Shown one piece after another: positions 26,242 through 35,643 of a DNA stretch of 64,000 nucleotides. The first letter of the stretch is position 1. Each line of letters opens with the position of its first letter. This DNA comes from a bacterium. GTDB lineage: Bacteria > UBP15 > UBA6099. A program made the translations under genes and the position numbers. Location of the stretch: positions 248,001 to 312,000 of the forward strand of contig JAKQPS010000113.1 in assembly GCA_029564595.1 (NCBI GenBank), in the 5' to 3' direction. Below the pieces are notes generated by a model. The model saw only the letters and a program-made list of their open reading frames with translations. It was not told the DNA's origin and did no database searches.

Positions 26242-28092
26242 TCAGGACAGCTCGATGGCGTCAAACGGGCACACCGTATGGCACATCCCGCATTTGACGC
26301 ATTTCGCCTGATCAATTTTGTGGATTTCCTTTTTTTGCCCGGATATCGCGTTTGCAGGGCAAGACTCGGCGCACTTGTGGCACTTCTTGCATTTGTCTTC
26401 CGCCACCGTGTAAGTGAGAAGAGCCTTGCATTTGAGAGACGGGCATTTTTTCTGCTCGATGTGCGCCAGATATTCGTCCCTGAAATATTTCAGGGTGGTT
26501 ATCACCGGGTTGGGAGCGGTCTGCCCCAGCCCGCACAGCGAAGTGTCCTTCACTATGTCAGCCGTCTCTTCGAGCAGCGCCAAGTCTTCCATCGTTCCCT
26601 TGCCGTCGGTGATTCTCTCCAGCAGTTCCAGCATTCTCTTTGTTCCCATTCTGCAGGGAACGCATTTTCCGCAAGATTCGGACTGAGTGAACGTCATAAA
26701 ATATTTGGCGATATCGACGACGCAAGTGGACTCGTCCATGATAATCAGACCGCCGCTGCCCATAATCGCGCCGACTTTCGCAAGCGAATCGTAATCTATC
26801 GGGAGGTCCAAGAACTGTTCCGGGATGCAGCCGCCCGACGGCCCGCCTGTGAGAGCCGCCTTGAATTTTTTCCCGTTCGGGATGCCGCCGCCGACTTCGA
26901 ATATTATTTCCCTTAAAGTCATCCCCATCGGAGCTTCCACCAGCCCGGTGTTCCTTATCATCCCGGCGAGAGCAAACACCTTCGTGCCTTTGCTCTTTTC
27001 AGTTCCCATCGACGCGTACCAATCTGAGCCGTTCTCAATAATGGCGGCGACGTTGGCGAGAGTTTCCACATTGTTGATGCAGGTCGGATGTCCCCAAAGC
27101 CCGGACTGGATGGGGAACGGCGGGCGCACTCTGGGAGTCCCGCGTTTGCCTTCGATAGAGGCCATTAGAGCCGTCTCCTCGCCGCAAACGAAAGCCCCGG
27201 CTCCCTCTTTGATGTGAAGATCAAATGAGAAATTCGTCCCCAATATGTTGCGTCCCAGCAATCCAAGCTCTTCCATCTGCCGGAGTGCGATATTCAGATG
27301 AGCGATGGCGATGGGGTACTCTGCGCGAACATAGATATAACCTTCGTCGGCCCCTATCGCATAAGCGCCGATGAGCATGCCTTCGAGAACGGCGTGCGGG
27401 TCGCCCTCCAGCACAGCGCGGTCCATAAAAGCTCCGGGGTCGCCTTCGTCGGCGTTGCAAACAAGAAACTTCTTATCGCTCTTCTCTTTGTTGGCGAATC
27501 TCCATTTTAGCCCGGTTGGGAAACCAGCCCCGCCCCTGCCCCTCAGCCCGGATTTGAATATCTCCTCAACCACTTCCTCAGGTTTCATCGTCTCGAGCGC
27601 TTTCGAGAAAGCCGTGTACCCGCCCCTGCATATATAGTCGTCAATCTCTCTCGGATCGACCACGCCGCAATTCTTCAGAACCAACCGTTTCTGGTGGCTG
27701 TAGAAAGGAATTTCTTTTTCCTTGACGATTTTCTCCTGAGTCGCAGGATCCGCGAACAGCAGCCGTTCCACCGTTCTGCCGTTCACTACAGTTTCTTCAA
27801 CAATCTCCGCGGCGTCTTCCGGTTTCAGGTTTCCATAAAAAATATTGCCCGGCTCGACGACCGCCACCGGAGACATTGAACAAAAGCCGTGACAGCCGGT
27901 CTCGATGACTTTGAATTTTTTCTCCAGACCGCGTTTTTTCAGTTCGGCCTTGAGCGACTCGGAGAAAGCGTCGGCGCCCTTTGCGCGGCAGCCCGTCATA
28001 CACACCCTGATAGCGATCGCTTCGGAGTCTCGCTCCTTGTTCAACTTTTCGCGGTATTTGGCGATATCCTTGAATGTTTTAAAACGCGCCAT
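26242..28092 (-). CDS. NuoF/HydB-like NADH-binding flavoprotein subunit
   Basis: 616 residues. The N-terminal 110 residues are a thioredoxin-like [2Fe-2S] domain (RVCMTGCRAKGA, TGCHGFCSM). The central NuoF core binds FMN and NAD(H) (GLRGRGGAGFPTGLKW, NADEGDPGAFMDR, GAGAFVCGEETALM). Then comes the N3-type [4Fe-4S] (ESCGKCVPCRMGT...LCGLGQ), and the C-terminal 60 residues add two ferredoxin clusters (CKKCHKCAESCPANA, CVKCGMCHTVCPFDA). This is the architecture of HydB/HndC/HylB subunits in electron-bifurcating hydrogenases and formate dehydrogenases. It sits between the NuoE-like gene (4-base gap) and fdhA (15-base gap). NADH reaction is near certain; bifurcation is an inference. Confidence 0.93.
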   Translation of the reverse strand: MARFKTFKDIAKYREKLNKERDSEAIAIRVCMTGCRAKGADAFSESLKAELKKRGLEKKFKVIETGCHGFCSMSPVAVVEPGNIFYGNLKPEDAAEIVEETVVNGRTVERLLFADPATQEKIVKEKEIPFYSHQKRLVLKNCGVVDPREIDDYICRGGYTAFSKALETMKPEEVVEEIFKSGLRGRGGAGFPTGLKWRFANKEKSDKKFLVCNADEGDPGAFMDRAVLEGDPHAVLEGMLIGAYAIGADEGYIYVRAEYPIAIAHLNIALRQMEELGLLGRNILGTNFSFDLHIKEGAGAFVCGEETALMASIEGKRGTPRVRPPFPIQSGLWGHPTCINNVETLANVAAIIENGSDWYASMGTEKSKGTKVFALAGMIRNTGLVEAPMGMTLREIIFEVGGGIPNGKKFKAALTGGPSGGCIPEQFLDLPIDYDSLAKVGAIMGSGGLIIMDESTCVVDIAKYFMTFTQSESCGKCVPCRMGTKRMLELLERITDGKGTMEDLALLEETADIVKDTSLCGLGQTAPNPVITTLKYFRDEYLAHIEQKKCPSLKCKALLTYTVAEDKCKKCHKCAESCPANAISGQKKEIHKIDQAKCVKCGMCHTVCPFDAIELS

Positions 28093-28096
28093 GATA

Positions 28097-28588
28097 TTAT
28101 TCCTCCGGGTCGGGCGTCCCTGCGTCCGCGCCGCCGCCGATATATTTTTTCAATATCTTTCCCACCGTCTTCGGCGTCTGCTCGCCGTAATAATCCTTGT
28201 CTATCATTATGGCTGGAGCGAGAAAACAAGTGCCGAGGCAGGCCACTGTTTCAAGTTGGAAGTTCAGGTCTTCAGTCGGGTTTCCCGCCTTAACGCCCAG
28301 TTTTTCTTCGAGAGCCTGCAATGCCGCCCCGGCGCCGCGCACATGGCAGGCAGTGCCGACGCACACTTTAATCGTATGCTTGCCCCTCGGAGACAAATAA
28401 AACTGCGAATAGAAAGTCGCCACTCCGAAAACCCGGCTGAACGGGATTCCGAGTCCCTTTGAGACTTGTTCAAGAGTTTCCCCGGACAGGTATCCCATTT
28501 CGGCCTGCGCTTTCTGAAGAGCAGGGATAAGAGAACCGGGCTTTCCCCGGTATCGTTCGATAATTTCCGTCAATGCGCTTGTAGACAT
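28097..28588 (-). CDS. NuoE/HydC-like [2Fe-2S] subunit
   Basis: 163 residues from ATG 28588, behind AAAGGAG; an in-frame start 21 bases upstream overlaps the ribosome-binding site. Helical N-terminus (IPALQKAQAEMGYLS, VFGVATFYSQFYL) followed by a thioredoxin-like fold with four ligand cysteines (CVGTACHVRG and CLGTCFLAP). NuoE-type subunits pass electrons between the flavin subunit and the Fe-S chain. First gene of the NuoE-NuoF-FdhA operon; the 232-base gap upstream contains a minus-strand TATAAT (28678-28683) without a good -35. Confidence 0.95.
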   Translation of the reverse strand: MSTSALTEIIERYRGKPGSLIPALQKAQAEMGYLSGETLEQVSKGLGIPFSRVFGVATFYSQFYLSPRGKHTIKVCVGTACHVRGAGAALQALEEKLGVKAGNPTEDLNFQLETVACLGTCFLAPAIMIDKDYYGEQTPKTVGKILKKYIGGGADAGTPDPEE

Positions 28589-28820
28589 GATGTCGGCTCC
28601 TTTCGGCAAACGCGCGCGTCCGCCCCTTCAGCCGGGACTGCGCGCTGAAATCCACGCGCGTGAAATATCAAACATGGATTATATATCGATTGTTCACAGC
28701 GCTCACCCGGTTGAAACTTAATTCATTGCTTAATAATAGCGGAATTCCTTCTCCGCTTATCTAATGAGTATGATTTTATATCAAAAATACCGATATAGGA
28801 ACAGGGAAAACAAAGGATAA

Positions 28821-29204
28821 TTATCTATCGTTTTTAACATTCAGTTTTTCCACAGCGGTGAACACTTCTTCCGGTGTAAAAGGCTTGGGAATGAAATCGT
28901 CCGCTCCTAGTTTCATCGCCTCTACGGCTGTGTTTACGGTCGAATACCCGGTTATCACCACAACCGCGCAATCAGGATATCCTTTCTTTACACACTTTAC
29001 AAGCTCCAGTCCCGGCATGCCGGGCATCTTCAGATCAGTCAAAATCACGTCGTATTTTTCCGATCTGAGAACTCTCAGCGCCTCGTCGCCGGAAGATACG
29101 GTGGATATTTCATAGCGGTCGCTTTTCTCGCTGAATATATCTATGCAACTTTGCCGAACGACAATTTCATCGTCAACAATCAGCATTTTAATTTTTTTAG
29201 GCAT
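28821..29204 (-). CDS. Single-domain response regulator of the selenoprotein FDH operon
   Basis: 127 residues; ATG 29204 overlaps the kinase stop by eight bases, with GGAAGGGG upstream. CheY-like receiver with DD at 11-12, phospho-acceptor D57 (VILTDLKMPG), T in VVITGYS and K in FIPKPFTPEE. No output domain. Translational coupling to the haem-motif histidine kinase marks it as the kinase's direct partner. It could relay phosphate to the receiver protein encoded at the head of the operon (35644-36261) or to a distant regulator. Confidence 0.92.
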   Translation of the reverse strand: MPKKIKMLIVDDEIVVRQSCIDIFSEKSDRYEISTVSSGDEALRVLRSEKYDVILTDLKMPGMPGLELVKCVKKGYPDCAVVVITGYSTVNTAVEAMKLGADDFIPKPFTPEEVFTAVEKLNVKNDR

Positions 29205-30930
29205 TTGCAACCCCTTCCACAGGCAGTTTTACACAGAATGTCGACCCTTGTCCGACAACGCTTTTTACGGTGATATCGCCGTTGTGCCGCTTTACTATTC
29301 CAAAACAGATTGAAAGGCCCAACCCTGTGCCTTCAGTCGGTCCTTTCGTGGTGAAAAAAGGATCGAACAGTCGCTCCAGATTTTCGGCTGGAACTCCGCA
29401 TCCGGTGTCGGATAAAGAGACCTCCACAAAACTTCGGGGCGGAGCGACTTTCGATTCCACAACCGACAATCGCGATTCCACGCTCACTGTTCCTATTCCC
29501 TTCATCGCGTCTGCGGAATTAATAAGGAGATTCATAAACACCTGATGCATCTGTCCCCGGTCGACGTTCAATTCAGGCAAATCAGGCGCGAGGTCTTTTA
29601 ATATTTTTATGTTGTGAAAAGACTCCTGATTTTCCACAAGCGAAATCGCGCGGAGAATCACATCGTTGATTTTCGTCTGTGACTTTTCCGGAGTGGACTG
29701 CCGCGAAAATTCGAGAAGTCCCGCCACTATGTTGCGGCATCTTTTAGTTTCGTCAACCACGACGCTAAGCCACTTCTTTTCCTTTTCGCCTTCGACTCTT
29801 TCAAGAAGGAGCGAACTGTAGCTAAGGACGGCGGTGAGAGGATTGTTTATCTCGTGCGCTATCCCGGCGGAAAGTTGTCCCAGAGAAGCCAGCTTGACCG
29901 ACCTGACCAGCTTCATGTGCGTCTCGTCGTTAATGCGAGAGTAGATGTCCTCGAAGGTCGAGCCTGACTCCGGGTCTCTTCCCACGTATCCGGGGGCAAT
30001 GGGGCTTCTTTTAGAAATTGAATCTCCGTTCACTATTTCAGGAGCGACGGTGTCATAAGTCAGAAAACTCCTGTATCCGGATTCTTTCCTGAGCTTCTCG
30101 GCCATTCGGTTGAACGAACGAGAAAGTCTTCCGAATTCGTCGCTGGCGTACACAGGCACGCGCGTGTTGTAATTCCCTGCCGACACGTCTCTAACTCCTC
30201 CTAGCAGCGCCGTCATAGGACGTATCAGAAAGTAATACAGCATCGCCGCCAATGCGGTCATTATCGCGATGAAAGATGAGACTCCGAGGATAATCAGATG
30301 CCTTTTGATTCCAGCGATTTTATTATCCACGTCGGACAACGACATTGTGATATCGAAAAGGCCGAGAACTTTTTTGTCTCTCGGATGGTGGTCATGGCAC
30401 ATGAGGTAGCAACCTTCCTCATTGTAAATGGCCTGTGTGAGGCTAACAACCCGCCCTTCTCCGGATTTGGATTTGGAAATTCTCGCCCTGTCAGAAATTT
30501 CTATGTCTTCCAGCGGGGCGCCTCCCGCATGGCACACCGCGCACTGTTCGGCGTCTATGTCTATCGCGTCGCCAATCTCTCCGGAAACAGTGGATTTGCT
30601 GATCACGCCTCTTTTATCGAAAATTCTTATCGTCTCGATTTCATCGGATTGCTTGGCAATGTAGTCTATAGTCTCCTGAACTTTCTCTTTCGTGTTTTCG
30701 AGCATGTAGTTGCGAGTCGAGTATTTTACCGTTCCTGCTATGTTGTCGGCCCCGATAAGCACCTCGTCTATCAGTTGCTTCTCCTGCATGCTTATGTTGT
30801 AATACGTGCCTATCCCGATCAGCGCGGTAAGCGCGGCGCCGATAAAAATAAACAGTTTGAAGCCGAAGCTGCTGAAGTAAGGTTTCAGAGCGACAAATCT
30901 GTTTCGATATTTTTCAGCCTTTTTCAACAC
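29197..30930 (-). CDS. Sensor histidine kinase with periplasmic haem-c motifs
   Basis: 577 residues; GTG start at 30930, overlapping the end of fdhA by 17 bases. TM1 about 24-43, a periplasmic domain 44-210, TM2 about 211-236, HAMP 237-290, HisKA with His359 (GIAHEINNPLTAVLSY) and ATPase (NLLINSADAMKG, GTGLGLSICFGIVKRH). The periplasmic domain has a classical c-haem motif CAVCH (130-134) and a second CYLMCHDHH (174-182), a CxxxCH variant. It would therefore carry one or two covalent haems on the outer face and sense redox state or a gas or small ligand. Its position between a selenoprotein FDH and a receiver implies control of formate metabolism. Confidence 0.9.
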   Translation of the reverse strand: MLKKAEKYRNRFVALKPYFSSFGFKLFIFIGAALTALIGIGTYYNISMQEKQLIDEVLIGADNIAGTVKYSTRNYMLENTKEKVQETIDYIAKQSDEIETIRIFDKRGVISKSTVSGEIGDAIDIDAEQCAVCHAGGAPLEDIEISDRARISKSKSGEGRVVSLTQAIYNEEGCYLMCHDHHPRDKKVLGLFDITMSLSDVDNKIAGIKRHLIILGVSSFIAIMTALAAMLYYFLIRPMTALLGGVRDVSAGNYNTRVPVYASDEFGRLSRSFNRMAEKLRKESGYRSFLTYDTVAPEIVNGDSISKRSPIAPGYVGRDPESGSTFEDIYSRINDETHMKLVRSVKLASLGQLSAGIAHEINNPLTAVLSYSSLLLERVEGEKEKKWLSVVVDETKRCRNIVAGLLEFSRQSTPEKSQTKINDVILRAISLVENQESFHNIKILKDLAPDLPELNVDRGQMHQVFMNLLINSADAMKGIGTVSVESRLSVVESKVAPPRSFVEVSLSDTGCGVPAENLERLFDPFFTTKGPTEGTGLGLSICFGIVKRHNGDITVKSVVGQGSTFCVKLPVEGVANA

Positions 30931-33640
30931 GGACGGCGCAAACCTTCAATTCGGGAATTTTCGCCACAGGGTCGAGCGCGTCATTCGTAAGTCTGTTAAC
31001 CGGAGCCTCGCTGAAATGAAACGTCGTGAAAACAACCCCTTTTTCCACCATCCCTGACACGCGCGCGCGCAAACTGATTTCCCCTCTTCTGGAGGATACT
31101 TTCACCATATCGCCGTCCGACACTCCTAGACGTTCCGCGTCGGATGGATTAATCTCAAGTATTGCTTCTGGGGCGAGAATTTCGAGACTGGGACATTTGC
31201 GAGTCATCGTCCCCGTGTGGTAGTGATACTGAATGCGTCCGGTTGTCAGAATTATCGGGTATTTTTCATCCGTCAATTCCGCCGCCGGTTTGTAAGGAAT
31301 GGCGGTCATCAGACCTTTGCCGCGCTTGAAGCCTTCCGCGTGAAGGAACTCAGTGCCGGGATGATCGATGTCCGGACACGGCCACTGTATGCCGCCTTTC
31401 TCAAGACGGGAGTAACTTATACCGGCGTACGAGGGAACAACTCGTCTGATTTCGTTGAATATCTGCTCCGGAGACGCATAGTCCGCGGAGAATCCCATAA
31501 GCTGAAACAGGCGCTGGATTATTCTCCAATCAGGGTAACAGCTTCCGAGAGGCTGAACCGCCGCCCTAACGCGCTGCGCTCTGCGCTCGGTGTTTGTGAA
31601 AGTCCCGTCCTTTTCCGCCCAACTCGCGCCCGGAAGAACCACATCCGCTCTTGCGGCTGTTTCAGTCAGGAAAATATCCTGAACCACAAGGAAGTCGACT
31701 TTGTCCAACGCTTCCTCGATGTGGGTGATATTCGCGTCAGATAGCGCCGGGTTCTCGCCCATCACGTAAAGCGCTCGAATCTCCCCTTTCAAAATCGCCG
31801 GCATCATCTCTGTGACGGTTAATCCGGGTTTCGACGGCAGCGAATCGACGCCCCAGACGGCAGCGATTTTTCGCCTTGCCGAATCGTCCGCGACGCTCGC
31901 GTATCCCGGAAGCGAGCTTGGCAAAGCGCCCATGTCGCAAGCGCCTTGCACGTTGTTCTGTCCTCTTAACGGATTGACGCCTGTGCCGCGCCTGCCGACG
32001 TTGCCTGTGAGCATCGCCAGATTCGCCACCGATTTCACGGCGTCAGTTCCTGTGACATGCTGCGTTATTCCCATGGCGTATAAAAAAGTCGTTTTATCGG
32101 ATTTTCCTATCAGTTCGGCCACCGCAATCAGATCGGACGCCGGAATCCCCGTTATGCTCTCAACCAGTTCGGGAGTGTAACTTTCCACTTCTTGTGCCAG
32201 TTCTTCGAACCCTTCGCATCTTTCGTCGATATATTCTTTATTATGAAGATTGTTCTTGATAATCCAATGCATTATGCCGTTGAGCCAAGCGACATCCGTG
32301 CCGGGTTTCTGGCGAAGCCAGTAGTTCGCCTGTTCGACCAAATCTATGCGCCTCGGATCAGCCACCACGAGACGGGCGTCCCCCCGCTCTACCGCTCTCT
32401 TAATTCTCTGCGCGATTATGGGATGGTTCTCCGTTGTGTTGGTTCCCGTGATAACAATAACATCGGCCTCCTCGATTTCAGCAATCGAGTTGGTCATCGC
32501 GCCGCTTCCGAAGACTGTGGCCAGACCGGCCACGGTGGAAGCGTGTCAAAGCCGGGCGCAGTGATCGACGTTGTTCGAGCCGATCGCCTGCCTTATGAAC
32601 CTCTGAAAAAGATAGTTTTCCTCATTAGTGCATCTTGCGCTCGAAAGCCCCGCGATGGAATCCGGGCCGTGTTCCGCGATAGAGCGCCTGAATTCCCTCG
32701 CCACCCTCGTCAGGGCTTTCGTCCACGTCGTTTCTTCGAGTTCTCCCTTTTCATTCCTTATCAGCGGCTTGCTGAGGCGCTCCCCGCTATGTATGAACGC
32801 ATACCCGAATCTGCCCTTCGAGCACAGTCTTCCTTTGTTGACTCCCGTCGCGTCGTCAGTCGTCACCCCGACCACTTTGCCGTTTACAACGTTCAGTTCC
32901 AGCGAGCAACCGACTCCGCAGTACGCGCATGTCGTAGCCGTCTTTTCCGTTTCCCACGGCTTGCCCTTGCCGCCCCCCATGCGCTCTTCGATAGCGTTCA
33001 CCGGACATACTCTCATGCACTCTCCGCATGAGACGCAGCGCGAAGGGCTTTCAGGGTCGGCGAGAGCGGGCTGAATCGACGCCAGCGCCCCCGGACCCGC
33101 CATCGTTATCGCTCCGAGTCCCCTTATCTCCTTGCAGACTTTCACGCACCTTCCGCACAACACGCACCGCCTCGGATGATAGTCGAGTATCGGAGTCGAA
33201 AATTCCTTCCACGGATACTCCTCCGTCTTGATGCTGTAACTCCCGAAATCGTTCGGGGCGAGGTCGTACTCGTATGCGATATCCTGAAGCTCGCAATCGC
33301 CGTTTTTAGGACACGGCGAACAGTTCAACGGGTGATGCGCCAAGATCATCCTTATGACCTCGCGCCTCAGGTTAAAAAGCCTCTCCGAACGAGTCGCCAC
33401 TCTCATGCCGTCCAGAGCCTGAGTGTTGCAGGCGGTAGCCGGCCTGTCGACGCCTTCGACCTCCACCACGCACACCCTGCATGAGCCTATCGGGCTTAGA
33501 GCTTCGTGATAACAGAGCGTCGGGATTCTTACTCCCACCGCCCTTGCCGCTTCGAGTATGGTCGCCCCTTCCGGCGCTAATACCGTCTTCCCGTCGATCT
33601 CCAGTCGCACTTTCTTTTTCGTTTCGATGATTGTGGTCAT
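30914..33640 (-). CDS. Formate dehydrogenase catalytic subunit, selenocysteine type (TGA-decoded selenoprotein)
   Basis: 908 residues read through TGA 32546-32548 as selenocysteine 365. ATG 33640 behind GAGGAATAAAACA. Domains match the cysteine paralogue: [2Fe-2S] (CYHEALSPIGSCRVC...AC), His/Cys cluster (HHPLNCSPCPKNGDC), two [4Fe-4S] (CVLCGRCVKVC, CVSCGECMRVCP), CAYCGVGC...CSKGR, then the molybdopterin domain. The context VDHCARL-U-HASTVAGLA aligns with the paralogue's C354, and the frame continues as normal FDH sequence after the TGA. A SECIS hairpin follows. Sec ligates Mo or W and raises the turnover of FDHs. Conventional ORF calling gives two false genes, 32546-33640 and 30914-32533. The selA, selB and selC genes must lie elsewhere. 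Confidence 0.95.
32517..32533 (-). promoter_or_regulatory. Bacterial SECIS hairpin for selenocysteine insertion
   Basis: On the mRNA strand a perfect 6-bp stem GTGGCC/GGCCAC encloses the loop GGTCT. The loop begins 18 nucleotides after the UGA, the same loop sequence and distance as in Escherichia coli fdhF, where SelB binds. The cysteine paralogue lacks this loop at the same place. Confidence 0.92.
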
Positions 33641-33644
33641 TGTT

Positions 33645-35609
33645 TTATTCCTCTGTGGCGAACAACGCGATTCTGTAACAACGCAGGCATCTCTCCGCCT
33701 CTCTTATAGCTTCGTCGGGCTTTAATCCGCGCTCGATTTCGACAAAGTCCGAAGTCCTCTCGCGCGCCGGTCTCATTTCCAGCCGGCAACGCGCCTTGTT
33801 TCCAAGCCTGTTCACCGGCGCTTGCGGCAGGGACATCGTTTTGAGCAATCTGAACATCCTTTCCGCTTCGGGCATGCTCATCTTCTCTCCGCGCATCCTC
33901 TGATCCATACAATGGGCGACTCTCAATCCGTGTCCCATGGCGTCAATCAGAGCGGCGGGGCCGCTCACGCAGTCTCCTCCCGCGAACACCCTGTCCCTGC
34001 CCGTCATCATCGTGTTGTCGTCCACGGCGATAGTTCCCCACTTCGTGGTCTCTATTCCGCTTCCGTCGGACAGGAAAGAAAAGTCGGAGGATTGCCCTAT
34101 CGCCGGTATCACGATGTCGCACTCTATGAAAAAATCCGAGCCTTTGACTTCTACAGGCCGGCGACGGCCCGAAGCGTCGGGTTCCCCCAAGTCCATCTTC
34201 ACGCAGGTTATCCCCTTCACTTTGCCGGCCTCGGCGTCGATTCTTACCGGGTGCGTAAGAAATAGGAACTCCACGCCCTCTTCCATCGCGCCTTCTATTT
34301 CCTCGTGGTCCGCCGGCATTTCTTTCTGAGTGCGCCTGTACACCACGCTTACTTTTGAATATCCGAGCCGCACGGCGCTTCTCGCGCAGTCCATCGCAAC
34401 GTTGCCGCCTCCCACAACCACGACTCTGGTTCCTTCGGGAGGCTTGAACTCTCCGATGTGATGCAGAAGATTGAGGTCGCGCAGAAAAGTCACTCCCGCC
34501 ACATACCCTTCCGAATTAGCGTCTTCTCCCTCCATTCCCACGCTTTTGCTGCCGTGCGCTCCGACGGAGATCAGGACGCTGTCGTATTCCGTCTCAAGTT
34601 GGCTGAGAGACAAATCCCTTCCCAGCCGCTTGCCGTAATGAAACTTCACTCCGATTTCGGATATCCGCCTGACTTCCGAACTGATAACGTCGCGAGGCAG
34701 CCTGTAGTCGGGAATCCCCACCGCGCTCATACCGCCCGGCTCCCGCAGGTCTTCGAATATATGGACTTCATGCCCCTTGCGCTTGAGATAAAAAGCGGCG
34801 GTAAGCCCGCAAGGCCCGGCTCCTATAATCGCCGCTTTCTTTCCGCTTGCGGACGGAATTTCTTCCAGCGGCTTGGACCTTGCCGAGACGTAAGACACTA
34901 TCTGATCATTGACGAATCTTTTCAGGTGTTTGATTGAAATCGCCTCGTCAAGCTCTTCGCGGCGGCAGACGAATTCGCAAGGCCTGACGCAGACTCGCCC
35001 GCAGACTCCCGCGAGCGGATTTTTCCTGCCGATTATCGCAAGGCTTTCATAGTAGTTCCCGCTTCTGATTGCGTCCACATATTCCGGAATATCCAGATGA
35101 GCCGGGCAGGCTTCAATGCAGGGAGCGGTTGCCATCGCCCTGTAGTTTCCTCGCTTCACAGGCGCGCGTCCCGCGACCGCCTCCTCAAAAGCTTCAGGCG
35201 CCAGTTCCATCATCTTGAGCAAAGCAGTCATGGATGTGTGGCCCAGTTCGCACATGGAGGCGTCCCGGATGACCGCCGCCATGGACCGTATGGCGTCAAT
35301 GTCCTCGCGCCGCCCGTGCCCGTCCGCCAACGCGGCCAGCTTCTCGGCCACTACTTTCGTGCCCACTCTGCACGGAGTGCAGTATCCGCAACTTTCCTCC
35401 TGCGCTTTTTCGACGTACGCCCTAGCCATGTCCACGACGGGCGCGTCGCGATCAAAAAGAAAAAAGCCGTCCCATCCCATGAATGCCAGAATGTCGTTGC
35501 CGCTCTCGAATTCCTTCAATCCTTTGAACGCTTCCGGAATCGCCGACTTCTTAAGTCCCCGGTTGTCCGTCACATCGTCCCGCCAACTGCCTAAGATAAC
35601 TTTCGCCAT
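33645..35609 (-). CDS. Electron-transfer subunit: NuoF C-terminal Fe-S domain fused to a GltD-like NADPH flavoprotein
   Basis: 654 residues; ATG 35609 with GGAGAATCTTG upstream. Residues about 65-150 match only the C-terminal [4Fe-4S] part of NuoF (ESCGYCTPCRVGT...CELGHTS); the FMN/NAD domain is absent. From about 160 it is like glutamate synthase small chain/NfnB: Fe-S domain (CIEACPAHLDIPEYV, GVCGRVCVRPCEFVC), FAD site (IIGAGPCGLTAAFYL), pyridine-nucleotide site (VVVVGGGNVAMDCARSA) and C-terminal AGGDCVSGPAALIDAM. It should link the selenoprotein FDH (4-base gap downstream) to NADPH or NADH, as in NADP-dependent FDHs of acetogens. The cofactor is inferred. Confidence 0.85.
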   Translation of the reverse strand: MAKVILGSWRDDVTDNRGLKKSAIPEAFKGLKEFESGNDILAFMGWDGFFLFDRDAPVVDMARAYVEKAQEESCGYCTPCRVGTKVVAEKLAALADGHGRREDIDAIRSMAAVIRDASMCELGHTSMTALLKMMELAPEAFEEAVAGRAPVKRGNYRAMATAPCIEACPAHLDIPEYVDAIRSGNYYESLAIIGRKNPLAGVCGRVCVRPCEFVCRREELDEAISIKHLKRFVNDQIVSYVSARSKPLEEIPSASGKKAAIIGAGPCGLTAAFYLKRKGHEVHIFEDLREPGGMSAVGIPDYRLPRDVISSEVRRISEIGVKFHYGKRLGRDLSLSQLETEYDSVLISVGAHGSKSVGMEGEDANSEGYVAGVTFLRDLNLLHHIGEFKPPEGTRVVVVGGGNVAMDCARSAVRLGYSKVSVVYRRTQKEMPADHEEIEGAMEEGVEFLFLTHPVRIDAEAGKVKGITCVKMDLGEPDASGRRRPVEVKGSDFFIECDIVIPAIGQSSDFSFLSDGSGIETTKWGTIAVDDNTMMTGRDRVFAGGDCVSGPAALIDAMGHGLRVAHCMDQRMRGEKMSMPEAERMFRLLKTMSLPQAPVNRLGNKARCRLEMRPARERTSDFVEIERGLKPDEAIREAERCLRCYRIALFATEE

Positions 35610-35643
35610 ATCGCAAGATTCTCCATTGCCTTCTTCTTGATAG

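Noticed and set aside
30914-32533. Separate gene for a short formate dehydrogenase lacking Fe-S domains, and a truncated N-terminal gene at 32546-33640
   Set aside because: Both are halves of one selenoprotein gene split by the Sec TGA. The start at 32533 has no ribosome-binding site and lies in the middle of the active-site motif.
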